Below are positions 8,262 through 19,300 of a stretch of DNA of 64,000 nt, piece after piece. This DNA comes from Limisphaerales bacterium. GTDB taxonomy: Bacteria; Verrucomicrobiota; Verrucomicrobiia; Limisphaerales; SXTU01. The stretch spans positions 62,001-126,000 of the forward strand of contig WRPG01000007.1 of assembly GCA_009773355.1 (NCBI GenBank). The letters are read 5' to 3'. The translations under genes were made by a program, and so were the position numbers. Positions within the stretch are counted from its first letter, which is position 1. Each line of letters opens with the position of its first letter. The notes below the pieces were generated by a model that was given only the letters and a program-made list of their open reading frames with translations, was not told the origin of the DNA and made no database searches.

Positions 8262-10310
8262 TCACCGCACCGTCCCGGCGTAGTTCACCCAGCCGTGCTG
8301 CACCTGCCGGGCCGCGCCGCGCATCGCGTGCTGAAACTCCACCGCCCGCAGGTTCTTCCCCGCCGCGTGGCACAGGCTGGCGGCCTGCACGGCGACGGCC
8401 TCGTCGTAGGCGGCCAGCGCGGGGAACAGTTTCGCCGCATCCGTGCCGTGGCGTTTCACCAGCTCCTCGGCGTAGGCCCGGGCGGGCGTGAACTTCCCAT
8501 CCCCATCGGCATCCACCCAGACCGGGTTCGTCGCGCCCAGCACGCGCGGCGTGAAGACCTTCGAACTCGGCTGATACGGGCGCGGCGTCTCCCAAAACGG
8601 CGCGGCCACGCCCGGCCCGCTGGCGATGGCGACCAGGTGGTAGTCATGCTTGAAGCGCGGGAGCTTGAAGGCCAGGCGCAGCTTCGTGACTCCGCGCACC
8701 GGCGCGATTTTCTGCCCGGCCACCCGCACGCCGTTGGCAAACAGCTCCACCTGGTCCGCCTGCACCCACGTCGGGCCAAGCACCGTCACGACCGCCGTCA
8801 CGCCGCGCTGCCCGCGCAGCGCGAGATCGCCGACGCCAAAGCGGTCATTCACCACGAGGTCCGCCAGCAGGCCGAAGCTCACCAGCGCGCGGCCTTCGCG
8901 CAGGCTGCGGCAGGCCGCGTCCACGTTGATGGCGGCGGGATTCGTGTCCGCGCAGCGCACGTAGGTCCGGCCCTGGCCGAGGATGAAGCGGCTCACGTCG
9001 TGCGTGTCGCTGGAGCCGAGCGCGGTGAGGCGGTGGCCGTGGTTCAGCAGCGCGAACCAGTCGCGGAACAGCAGCATGATGTCCGACTGCATTGCGGCGG
9101 AAGTGATGACCTCCAGCCCATCGAAGGAAAACTCCTGGCCGCGCACCGCCGCGCCGGAGACCGCGTTGAAGTTCGCGGGTCCAAGCGGGACGAAGCCGCT
9201 GTGCAGATCGCGCGGGTGGTTCAACGTGATGACCTGGACGCCGGGCGTGGCGCGGATGCCGGGGAGCAGCGCGGCCCAGTTGGTCACGCTGAAGTCGGGC
9301 ACCGCCGCGCCGGACGCGATGGGAAACGCGTTGAAGTGGCCGGCCTTGGTTGTGACTTCGTTGCCAATGACAGACGTGAAGCGCTCGGCCATCCGCGTGC
9401 GCTGCGACGCCTCGGCGTAGTCGGCGTGGACGTTATGGTCGGTGGCCACGGCCAGTTCGATGCCTTCGCCCGCGATGGTGAGCATCCGCTCGTCCTCGGT
9501 CGCGTCGCCATGCCGGCTCTTGGTGAACGTGTGAATGTGCGTGTCCGTCGCGACCCAGCCGTGCGTCGGCACGGCCCGGCGGAGGTTCAGCGCGATGGAT
9601 TGCGTTTGTCCGGCGACCAGCGTGACGGCTTGCGTGGCGACGCTGAACTCGAAGCCGCGCGAGGCAAAAATCTTGTAAGCGCCGGGCAGCAAGCCCGCGC
9701 TCGCCGTGCCATCGCGCGTGTAGAGCACCCCGGGCCGCGCGGCGAGTTCGGTCTGGTTCGTCGTGCCGGGCAGCAAGGCTGCGAGCGCGCCCTCGGCATC
9801 CACAATGGTCAGGCGGCACGGCAGGCCTGACTTCGTGTCAGAATCGGTGACACGCATGGCAAGCGTCGCCTGTGAGAGCGCCTCTTTGAGCGGAGCGGGC
9901 ACAAGCCGGAAGTCGCCGACCACGATGTCATCCACCGCCGTGGGCGGCAGGATGGCGAGCGTGTTCGTGCCCTCGCGCAACGCGCCCGGCGGCACGGCCA
10001 GCGCGTGGACGAGCGGGGTTTCCTGCGCGACGAGGCTGCCGAGGCGGCGGCCATTGAGTTGCACCTGCCAGCCTTGCTTCACGTCACGCTGGCGGATCAG
10101 GAGCGTCTGCTCGGCCTCGTTGCGTTGCGCCTCGAAGTGGATTTCCAAACGGCGCCCGTGCGGTTTCTTGCCGACGAACTCCTGCCACTCGGGAAATCCC
10201 TCCGTGCCGAGGTGGTAGCGGGCGGCATCCAGCACCCGCGTTTGCGCGCGCGCGGAAGGCGCTGTGAACAGCAGCACCAGCGACATCGTGAGCGGGAAGC
10301 CACGCAGCAT
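8262..10310 (-). CDS. Exported CehA/McbA-family metallohydrolase
   Basis: A 682-residue exported protein with a signal peptide (TMSLVLLFTAPSARA). The N-terminal 170 residues look like a carbohydrate-binding-type sandwich (RLEIHFEAQ, QGWQVQLNGRRLG), and a carboxypeptidase-regulatory-like stretch follows. The PHP-like catalytic domain of the CehA/McbA family starts at about residue 250 with the metal motif DTHIHTF, then AVATDHNVHADY at about residue 295, ITLNHPRD at about residue 355 and SSDTHD at about residue 435. Family members include carbaryl and other hydrolases, but most verrucomicrobial copies have unknown substrates. It ends two bases from the family E element. Confidence 0.85.
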   Translation of the reverse strand: MLRGFPLTMSLVLLFTAPSARAQTRVLDAARYHLGTEGFPEWQEFVGKKPHGRRLEIHFEAQRNEAEQTLLIRQRDVKQGWQVQLNGRRLGSLVAQETPLVHALAVPPGALREGTNTLAILPPTAVDDIVVGDFRLVPAPLKEALSQATLAMRVTDSDTKSGLPCRLTIVDAEGALAALLPGTTNQTELAARPGVLYTRDGTASAGLLPGAYKIFASRGFEFSVATQAVTLVAGQTQSIALNLRRAVPTHGWVATDTHIHTFTKSRHGDATEDERMLTIAGEGIELAVATDHNVHADYAEASQRTRMAERFTSVIGNEVTTKAGHFNAFPIASGAAVPDFSVTNWAALLPGIRATPGVQVITLNHPRDLHSGFVPLGPANFNAVSGAAVRGQEFSFDGLEVITSAAMQSDIMLLFRDWFALLNHGHRLTALGSSDTHDVSRFILGQGRTYVRCADTNPAAINVDAACRSLREGRALVSFGLLADLVVNDRFGVGDLALRGQRGVTAVVTVLGPTWVQADQVELFANGVRVAGQKIAPVRGVTKLRLAFKLPRFKHDYHLVAIASGPGVAAPFWETPRPYQPSSKVFTPRVLGATNPVWVDADGDGKFTPARAYAEELVKRHGTDAAKLFPALAAYDEAVAVQAASLCHAAGKNLRAVEFQHAMRGAARQVQHGWVNYAGTVR

Positions 10311-10364
10311 GGCGAAGTGTAGCCGCAGGGCCGCTTGCCCGGCAAGGCGGCGGACCGAAAACCT

Positions 10365-12095
10365 TCAGTTCAACTTCGCCAGCTCGCTCCGGGTCAGCGC
10401 CACCAGCGGCCGCACCGTCTCTGCGCTGAAGTCGAAGCGGCATCCCGCTGCGGCGAAGAGTTCCGGCAACGGACGCGCGCCGCCAAGGGCGAGGCCGGCC
10501 TTGTAGTCGCGCAGCGCCTTCACCGGGTCGCGATGGGAGTTGGCCCAGACTTGCAGCGCGCCAAGCTGCGCGATGCCGTATTCCACGTAGTAGAACGGGT
10601 GCAGGAAGATATGGAGCTGGCGGTGCCAGAGGTTCGCCCGTGCGGACTCGTGGCCGGTCCAGTCCACGTCGCCGCCGAAGCGGTCCATCAGCGCGAGCCA
10701 CGCGGCGGTGCGCTCGGCGCGCGTGTGGCCGGGGTGCGAGTAAATCCAGTGCTGGAACGCGTCCACCGTCGCCATCCACGGGAAGAAGCCGATGATGCCT
10801 TCGAGGTGCGTCTTGCGCGCCCGGTTCGCCTCGGCGGGGGCGTAGAATTCTTCGAGGTGCTGGTTGCCGAGGAGTTCCATCGCCATCGAGGCGACTTCGC
10901 AGAACTCAATCGGCGCGCCGCGATAGGCGTAGAGATCCTCGCCCTTCGCCGCGAGCGTGTGGAAGGCGTGGCCGGCCTCGTGGAGCATCGTCTCCACGTC
11001 GCGTTGCACGCCCACCGAGTTCATGAAGATGAACGGCAGCCGCGCCTCCGCGAGCGTGGACTGGTAGCCGCCGGGGGCCTTGCCCTTGCGGTTCGCGAGG
11101 TCAAGCAGCTTGAGATCACGCATCTGCGCGAAGCCGCCGGCGAGTTCCGCGTCGAGCTTATCGAAGACTCGTTGAGTGCGCGTGACCATCTCGTCCACCT
11201 CGGCGAAGGGCCGGAGCGGCGCGCGGTTCAGCGGGTCCACGGCGGTGTCCCAGGGGCGCAGCGAGGCGACGCCGAGCTGGCGCTTACGCTCGGCCTGCAG
11301 GTGGCGCACGACCGGCATGAACTCCGTGTCCACGGCGGAGTGGAACTTGACGCAATCCTCCGGAGCGTAGTCGAAGCGGCCCTTCGCCCGGAAGGCGTAG
11401 GCAAGGTAGTTGGGGAAGCCGGCGTTGCGGGCGATCTGCTCGCGGACCTTGAGCATCGCCTCGAACTGCTCCTCGAACTTGTCCGCCTCCTGCAAGCGGC
11501 GCTGGGCCACGAGCGTCCACGCCTCCTCGCGGAGCGCGCGGTCCGGCTCCTCCAAGTAGCGGCCCATCTGGACAAGCGTCTTCTCCTCGCCCCGGAAGTT
11601 CACCGTCAGCGAGCCGGAGAGCTTCTGGTATTGCTGGCCGAGCTTGGACTCCTCCGTTTGCAACGGGACATTCTCCTCGCGGAACAGCTCGACGAGCAAC
11701 GCGGTGTCGCGGTCGAAGACTTCGTAACGCCGTTTGTCCAACTGCGACCGCAGCGGGTGCGCGAGGAACAGCTTCGCCAGGTTAAACTGCCGGGGTTTCA
11801 GCTCCGGCTCGATCTGCTCGACGAAGTGCAGGTAGGCCGCCTCCGCCTCCGGGCTGTCCGTGTGGCAGGTCATGGCGATGTAGCGCTGGCTGCCCTCCTG
11901 ATCGAGCGCGGCGGCCAGTTCGCCCTGGTCGAGAATCCAGCGCTCGAACTCGGCGGGCGTGGCGCACTGCGCGGCGCGGGCGTCGAGCTGGTCGAACAGC
12001 GGCGCGATCTGGCTCCAGTCGCCGAGGTCAATCTGGGCGGGCACGAACCGGCGCGGGGCATGAGCGGGCAAACCGGAGAAGGGCAGCAAATTCAT
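10365..12095 (-). CDS. pepF: M3-family oligoendopeptidase (PepF-like)
   Basis: A 576-residue cytosolic zinc peptidase that cleaves short peptides. The zinc-binding motif HEAGHAFH is at about residue 370 and is followed by the third ligand region PIEFCEVASMAMELL. The N-terminal helical domain and overall length fit the M3B/PepF family. The ATG at 12095 gives MNLLPFSGLPAHAPRRF; the frame continues upstream across the antisense strand of the tRNA gene and is not coding there. It is transcribed away from the tRNA and mutM. A small GC hairpin lies in the gap between its 3' end and the start of the CehA-like gene. Confidence 0.92.
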   Translation of the reverse strand: MNLLPFSGLPAHAPRRFVPAQIDLGDWSQIAPLFDQLDARAAQCATPAEFERWILDQGELAAALDQEGSQRYIAMTCHTDSPEAEAAYLHFVEQIEPELKPRQFNLAKLFLAHPLRSQLDKRRYEVFDRDTALLVELFREENVPLQTEESKLGQQYQKLSGSLTVNFRGEEKTLVQMGRYLEEPDRALREEAWTLVAQRRLQEADKFEEQFEAMLKVREQIARNAGFPNYLAYAFRAKGRFDYAPEDCVKFHSAVDTEFMPVVRHLQAERKRQLGVASLRPWDTAVDPLNRAPLRPFAEVDEMVTRTQRVFDKLDAELAGGFAQMRDLKLLDLANRKGKAPGGYQSTLAEARLPFIFMNSVGVQRDVETMLHEAGHAFHTLAAKGEDLYAYRGAPIEFCEVASMAMELLGNQHLEEFYAPAEANRARKTHLEGIIGFFPWMATVDAFQHWIYSHPGHTRAERTAAWLALMDRFGGDVDWTGHESARANLWHRQLHIFLHPFYYVEYGIAQLGALQVWANSHRDPVKALRDYKAGLALGGARPLPELFAAAGCRFDFSAETVRPLVALTRSELAKLN

Positions 12096-12222
12096 CGCAG
12101 CGGAGGATGGGACAAGCCGGCGGGACGGCAATGGAAAAGTGCCGGGACAAACGATTTGCGGAGCCGCGCGATAATAGAACTTGCGGGCGCGACGGATTTC
12201 CCTATCTTCCGCGAACCTTGAT

Positions 12223-12299
<77 letters not shown>

Positions 12300-12427
12300 A
12301 TCTCGTCCCCCTGGGTCCGAAACGGATTCAGGGGGATTTTCCTTTCTCCCGACACTTCAACGCCTGCTGCCCGGACGGGTTGAGGAACTGACAGACAACA
12401 CGCTCCACTTCCGGCAGGATTTTCCCC

Positions 12428-13279
12428 GTGCCAGAACTGCCGGAAGTCGAAGTGCTCGTGCGACATCTGACGCCACTGTTGCGGGGCAAGGTGGTGCGCG
12501 GCGTCGTGGTGCGAAAGGCGAAGGTTGCCCGCCCCACGACAGAGCGCGCCTTGCGGGGCGCCCTGGTCGAAGCGCTATTCATCGGACTGACGCGACGCGG
12601 GAAGTATCTCATTTTCACTCTCGAACGAATGGGAAAGCGCGGCGATGTCACGGTCACCGGGCATCTGGGCATGACGGGGCGGATGTTTCTCCAGCCGAAA
12701 GCCGCGCCGTTGCCGAAGCACGCGGTCGTGGTGCTGGACTTGGGCCGGCACGCGTTCGTTTATGAAGACCCGCGCCAGTTCGGGCGGTTCACGTTGGACG
12801 ACTCGGCGGTGCGGCAACTCGGGCCGGAGCCGCTGAATGGGGAGTTCACCGTGAACTCATTCGCCAGTTCACTCCGGCGCTCCGCGCAGGCGATCAAGGT
12901 GAAGCTGCTCGACCAGTCGCTCGTGGCGGGCATCGGGAACATTTACGCGAGCGAGGCGCTCTTCCGCGCAGGCGTGTCGCCGAGACGGGCGGCACGGCGC
13001 GTGAAGGCGGAGGAAGTCGCGCGGCTGCACGCGGCCATCCGCGAGGTGCTGGCGGAGGCCATCGAGTGCGGCAGCACGATACCGCTGGACTTCGCGGGCG
13101 GTAGGAAGCGCGACGGGCTGTTTTACTACGGCACGGTGGAGGGCAACTCGGAGTTCTATCAGGAGCGGCTGCTGGTTTATGACCGCGCGGGGAAGCCGTG
13201 TGTGAAGTGCGCCGCGCCCATCAAGCGCCTCGTGCAGGCGGCCCGGAGCACATTCTACTGTCCGGGGTGTCAGCGGTGA
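12428..13279 (+). CDS. mutM: Formamidopyrimidine-DNA glycosylase
   Basis: A 283-residue base-excision-repair enzyme that removes oxidised purines such as 8-oxoguanine and nicks the strand. After the GTG start at 12428 comes the invariant PELPEVE, giving the catalytic Pro and Glu. The conserved Lys is in TRRGKYLIF at about residue 58, the helix-two-turn-helix signature is in KVKLLDQSLVAGIGNIYASE, and the C-terminal zinc finger has the spacing C-x2-C-x16-C-x2-C. Length is typical. A start at GTG is required because the processed N-terminal Pro is the nucleophile. It lies downstream of the initiator tRNA on the same strand. Confidence 0.97.
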   Translation: MPELPEVEVLVRHLTPLLRGKVVRGVVVRKAKVARPTTERALRGALVEALFIGLTRRGKYLIFTLERMGKRGDVTVTGHLGMTGRMFLQPKAAPLPKHAVVVLDLGRHAFVYEDPRQFGRFTLDDSAVRQLGPEPLNGEFTVNSFASSLRRSAQAIKVKLLDQSLVAGIGNIYASEALFRAGVSPRRAARRVKAEEVARLHAAIREVLAEAIECGSTIPLDFAGGRKRDGLFYYGTVEGNSEFYQERLLVYDRAGKPCVKCAAPIKRLVQAARSTFYCPGCQR

Positions 13280-13283
13280 CAAA

Positions 13284-13385
13284 GTAGGACAGTGCGTCTC
13301 GCCTGTCCTCTGACTTTCAGATTCCTTCAGATTCCGCTTGAGCGGGGCGTTTGAATGGAGAGGCAGGCTGGAAGCACTGCCCTAC
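13284..13385. repeat. Twin-hairpin element, family Q (GTAG arms)
   Basis: Arms at 13284-13310 and 13360-13385 both begin GTAGG and contain a CAGTGC...GCCTG core with the T-C loop. They are inverted and imperfect. The element lies between mutM and the convergent end of the giant gene, whose stop codon is 3 bases past the right arm. Confidence 0.75.
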
Positions 13386-13388
13386 TCG

Positions 13389-16300
13389 TCACGCTTCGCG
13401 CCGCTGCGCGAAGGCGGCCACCGCCACCCACAGCGCGAGGAAGGCGGCGAGCGTCAGCACGATGGGCTTGAACCAGCCGCCGGCCTTGAGGTTGCGGGCG
13501 GTGAACTCAACGGTCATGGGCTTGTTGACCTCGGTCTGAAGGACCTGCGTGAAGGCGTGGCGCTGGCCACGCAAGGGCAGGTTCACGCGCAGCGGCTGCA
13601 CGGTTGCGACGGTCACTTCCTGCGCCTTCTGGAGCTTCTCCAACTGCTGCTCGGCGGCCTGCTCGTCGTAGAGCAACAACTGCTGGCCGGCCTGCGCCTG
13701 CGCGCCTTTCGCATCGCCGCCCGCGGCGAAGTAGCCATCCACGTTCACGCCCAGCTTCGTCGCGTTGTCCAGCGTGTAGGCCTGCTGCGCCTGCACGAGG
13801 TTGCTCGCCTGCGAGCGGCGGAGCTGGACCTCGACTTCCTTCAACTGCCGCGCTCCCTCCGCGTCCATGTCCTTGCCGGCCTGGCCGCCTTGGCCGCCCT
13901 GCGGGTTGTTCACGCTGCGCTTGTAGTTGAACCACTCGTTGTTCGCCTCGCTCAATTTGCCAGACGAGAGCAGGCTGCGCAGGTTGCCCAGCGCGTTGGC
14001 CCGGCTCGACTCAAAGGTGTCACGGGCTTTCGCCTCCTGCCGGGAATACTCCGTGGCCGAGTAGTTCACCGTCACCACCGGCGCGCCGCTGAGGTCGCGG
14101 CCCATCGTGCCGCCGAAGTCGGTGTATTCGTAGTCGGGAGGCAGAAGCAGCTCCCAGCGCGCGTTCTTGAGCGGCACGTCGAGCTTCGGCGACGCGAAGG
14201 CCACGTTGCCCTTGCGCTTCGGGAACTTGTCGGCGGCAACGTAGGTGAACTCCACGGCCATCGCGGTATCGCGGGCGTTCTGCTCCAGCGGCAGCAGCAG
14301 CTTGCCGCCCTGCTTCGTCGGGCGCACCGGCGTGCCCGCGACGAACGCGCTCCAGACCATCGCCCCCGGCGGTAGCTCCACCTCGAGGAACTGCCGGCCG
14401 TTGTTGCGCACGGACAGCGAGACTTCGGTCATCATCTGCCCGTCATCGGACACCACGGTCGTGAGCCGCGCGCTGTCCACCAGCGCCTGCAACACCGCCG
14501 CCTCGGCGAAGCGCTGCGGCGTGACCGCCAGCTTCCAGCCGGGCCGCAGGTAACGCCACGCGAGGACAACCTGCTCGCCCTTCGCGCCGCTCGCGTAGCC
14601 CGCCGCCCACTCGGGCAACTCGCGCGGGTCCACGGTGAGCAGTTCGCCGGTCTTCGCTTTCTCCGACACTTGCAACGGCGGCTTCGCAAGAATCGCCACC
14701 GACCCCGTCTCGCGCTCGACGCCCACGGCCTCGACCGCCGGCATGTCCACGGGCGCGTTGGTCTTCGCGGCGCGGGCCTGCTCCCACGTCACCATGAACG
14801 TGTGCTGGCCGCGCAGCTTGTTCTGCAACTCCACGCGCCACACCTCGCCGGTCTGGTCGCGGCGGCGAATGTTCGGCCCAGTGATGTCCACGTTCGTGAC
14901 CGTCAGCGGAATCTTCAGCCGGAACTCCTTCACCGGCGCGTTGGCGATGTCCAGCCGCACCAGCGCGCGCCCGCTCACGAGCGTCTCGGTCACGCTGATG
15001 AGGTTCACCACCTCGGCGCGCACCCACGACTCAAGCTGCTCCGCCGCGATGCCCAGCCGCCACGTCGCCGTCGCGCTCGGCTCGGTGGCGAGGAACTTGA
15101 AGGCCAGCGTCGGCTGCTCGCTCAGGCCCCGGTAAATGCCCGTCGGCATCGTCGCGGCAGGAATCTCGCTCAAGCCGTCGAAGCTCTCCGTCTTCACCGA
15201 CAGGCCCGCCTCGGTGCTCACCGCGACAAAGCCGTTCAGCTTGTCCACGCCCAGCGGATGCACCGCCGGCCCGGCGAGTGCCTTGGGTGGTTCCTTCAAC
15301 GTCTGCACGAGGATGACCAGCAGCGAGACCGCGCCCTGCGTGCGCTCGCGCAGCGGAACCTCCAGCACGCGCACGCCGGCCTCGGTCTTCTCGGTCCAGT
15401 TGTTGATGGGCATGAGCGCGCTGCCCCGCTGGCGCAAGGCGGCGTCCACGTAGGCGACGGTTTCAATCCGCCAGCCCGCCGGAATCTGCGCGCGCAACTG
15501 AAAGATGCCGGCCTTCTTCACGTTGTAAGTCACCTCCGCCGCGAGCCGCAGCTCCTCCGCGCCCACGCGCAGCCGCTGCATCACCGTCGCGTCAACCTGC
15601 GGCTGCACGGCCTCGGCCTTCACCGCGAAGGCGAACGTGTTGCGCAGGTAGCGGAAGGCGCTGACGAGGTCGGTGTGGTTGAGCTTGCTGGCGCGGTTGA
15701 ACTCTGCGAGGTCCACGCGCTGGAGGTCCGTGGCCGTCTCGACCGCGAGGCTCGTCTCCTCCGCGCCGCGCACCGCGACGAGGCCGGACTCGCGCCGCAC
15801 GTCCTGCACGATGGGCACCTCCACGCGCACCGTCGCGGGCAGCGCGCCGAGGGACTTCTCGGTCTCGATGGTCAGCCGCCAGTTCGCGGTCACGCCCTTG
15901 AGCAGGTCCACGACGAGCGTTTCCGCGCCGGCCTCGGTGAGCAGTTCCCACGTCCGCACGCCCTCGCCCTCCACGCGCAAGAGCCGTTGCCCGGCGGGCA
16001 GGCGCACCTTCGCCTGGCGCAATTCGCCCTGCGCGATTTGGTAATCCACCACCGCGCGCGAGTTCACCACGCCGCCGCCCACGGTCACGAGCGTCGCGGT
16101 CTGCGCGAAGATGGTCGCGTCCATCTCGGCGATGCGTTTGAGGCGCGGCGTCCACGCGAGATCCACGCGGTCGGTCGAGCCGATGATGGCCTCGACGCGC
16201 GTCTGCTTGCCGGCGGGCGTGCGCTTGAAGGCGACGGCGCTGGGGAACTCGACATCCGCATCCGCCTCCTCGATGACGGCGGTGAACTGGCTCGCCAGCG

Positions 16301-19300
16301 CAGGCGGCAGGCCGAACGCGAGCCGGCGCTTGGTCACGTCGCCTTCGAGGCGCGCGAGGAGTTTCAACTCCACCGTGACCGCGCCCGCCTTGGGCAGCCA
16401 GACGCGGGCCGTCGCGCCCTCGCGCACCAGCCGCGCCTCGCCGGACTTGGCGGTGAAGCTCTGAATGGCCACGTCGCCGCCGAACAGGGTGAAGGTTTGG
16501 TTCGTGGAAGTGGAACTGAGCACCAGCGTGGCGGTGAACTCGGCGGACTTCTCGCGGAGCGTGCCGGTGTAGGTGGCGGACTGGAGGGTGACTGCCGATT
16601 GCCGATTGCCGATTGCCGATTGGTCCTGGCCGAACGCGCTCGCCGTGAGAAACGCGAAGAGCAGCAGTGTGGCAGCCGGTGGCACCGGGCCGATGTCGCT
16701 ATCTCCCTTCATCGGCTTCTTTTCCACAGTCTCTGCGCCCGAAGTTTTGTCCTTCGTAATCACATACGACGCATCGCTCTCGTAGTCGCGGACCACACCG
16801 ACGCGTTGTTCAGCGGGGTTACTACCTCCAGACGCGTTGGCACCGGTAGCAGTGTTTTTCGGCCAGAATCGCCAAGCGAGCCAGCAGAGAACAGTCACCG
16901 CGACAGTCGGCACTGTCGCGATAAGAACCCAGTGAAGCGTTCGCGCTGAAAGCCCCAGCCACACCACGCCCGCCAGCGCCAGCGCCACGCCCAGCGCGAT
17001 GCCGAAGCTGCTGCGCTCCGCGCTGCGCCAGCACAGGAGCGCCCACAGCAGCCCGCCGACGAACAGCGCGAGCTGCCCGGCGGACTGCGCCGCGCGGAAC
17101 TTGCCCAGCGGCATCAGCGACAGCTCGATTCCCAACGGCTCCTGCCGGAGGTTGAGCACCTTGGTGAACGTGAACGCCTGTCCGCTGCGCGGGATGTCAA
17201 TGCGGATGGACCGCATCCCCGCCGCCACCTGTGCCGCCTCACCCGCAGCGTTGGCGTAGCCGCCGCCCGGCGCTCCGCCCCCGCCCACGCCGCCAAAGCC
17301 GCCAACGGCGAGCGCGCCGAGTTGGAAGGCTCCGTGGGCGCCGCCGGAGCGAGCGGTGCTGAAGTGAACATCACCGTTAACCGTCGTGACCGAGTCGAAG
17401 TTAACGGCCGCCGTCTGGTTTGTCACCATAGCGCCGAAGGCAAAGGTGCTTCCGGGGGCGATGGGGTTGCCCTGCGGCTCCAAGACGGGAGCTGACGGGG
17501 GCATCGCCATTGGCGGCGGCGTCATCGGCACCGGGCCGGAGGCGGCCTTCGCTTCCGCTCCACGGTAGGACCGGCCGGCCAGTTGCCGCTCGGTGGCTGC
17601 CCCGGCCTCCGTCCTGGCCTTGAACTCGTCCGCTGCCACGCCGGACCGGTCCAGCTTCCGGGCGCTGTCCGCAAGGGCGAGTGATTCCGACTTCTCGCGC
17701 TGGGCCAGTTTCTTGTCCACTTCGGCCAGACGTTCCGATTCAGCCCCACGAGATTGCGGCTTCCCCGCTTTCGCCGGTGCGTTCGCCTGCTGCGGTAATT
17801 CGAGACTATAAACAGTCGTGACGTTCTTCGGAGTGCGAGCTTCGGGCAACATCGCCCGGAGTTGCTCGGCCTGTTCTTGCGCGAGGGCCGTCTCCATCAC
17901 GACGGTTGAGTCGCTGCCCGTTGCTGCGGCTCCCACTTGGCGGCTGTCAGAAGGGTCGCCTCCGAGGCTGTCCATCATTCTGATTTGCAACTCGGGCAGT
18001 TGCGGAACAATGAGCGCAACGACGATGACCAGTGCAGCGACAATGCCGCAGAGCTTCACCGCCGAGCGCCAGCCGCCGCGCCGGGTGCACATGATTCCGC
18101 CGGCGACCAAGGTGGCGACGAACAGCCACGCAACGATGGTGGAGCCGATGTTCCGCAGGATTGACCCGTAGTAGCTGAGGAAGAGCGTCCATGCCTCACG
18201 CAGTTCGTAAGTCGTCCCGCGCGCCACGGTCATGGAGCCGCCGAAGCTGGACACGCGCTTGGTGGCGGGGACGAAGAGCTGCCACTCCGCGTAGGTGTTG
18301 GGCACGTCGGTGGCCGGCGCGGTGAGGGCGACGGACTGCGGCAGCCACTTGTCCAGCGCCGCGAGCTTCTGCGCATACACGATGTCCACGGCGAAGGCCT
18401 CGTCGCGGTTCGCGCCGCGCGGCAGCGGGACGACCAGCCACTCGCCGTCGCGCTCGGCCTTGCTCGGCTCGTTGTTGACGTAGCAGCCCCAGAAGTTCGC
18501 GCCCGCCGGCAGCTTGAACTTCTGAAACTGCTTCTCGTTGTTCTTCACCATGAAGCTGGCCTGCGTGAGCATCTCGCCCGCCTCGGTCACGACGCTCGTG
18601 AGCTGCGTGCGGTCGGCCACGGCGTCGAGCACGCGCTCCTCGTCGAAGCGCGCCGCGTCCGCCGTGAGCGCGAACCCACTGCCGGTGTAGCGCCACGCCA
18701 GCAGCACGGGCCGCGTGCAGAGCGCGCGGTCGGTCTCGGCCAGCTCGCCGGGGTCAATGGCGCGCAGCGGCTCGGCGGCGGGCTTGGGCTGGAGTTTGAG
18801 GTTCGCCGCGGCGGTCACGGCCACGGAACCGGTCTCGCGCTCGACGCCGTCGCAATGCGCGCCCGCGAGGTCGAGCGCGGCCTTCTTCGGGTCGAACTGG
18901 TAGTCGTAGGTGACGACCAGCGTGTAACCGCCCCAGGCTTTGTCCTGGAGAGAGATGGTCCAATTGGATGACAAATCTACGGCACCGACCGAAGCAGCGT
19001 TGGTAATCGCTCTGCCGCCTTGGAAGGTGACGAAAACACCGCCAATCACCACGTTTGTCGGCCCCTGCTCCTTCCGTCGGATGTTCGGCCCGGTGAACTC
19101 GACGTTCTTCCAGTGCGCCGGGAGCCGCACTTTGAACTCCTGCACGCCCTGGTTCAGGATGCCGAAGCGGATGGTCGCGCTGCCGCCCACGAGGCCGTCG
19201 CCGACCGTGACGAGGTTGAAGACCTCGGCCACGACGCGCGCGGGCAGGCGCTCCGTGGCGAGGGCGAGCTTCCAGTCCGGCGCATCGGCGGTGAAGGCAA

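Noticed and set aside
14670-16949. Long plus-strand open frame (759 codons) opposite the giant gene, and a similar one at 19020-21131
   Set aside because: Arg/Gly/Ala/His-rich translation with no signal, domain or motif; they are antisense shadows that arise from high GC in third positions of the real minus-strand gene.
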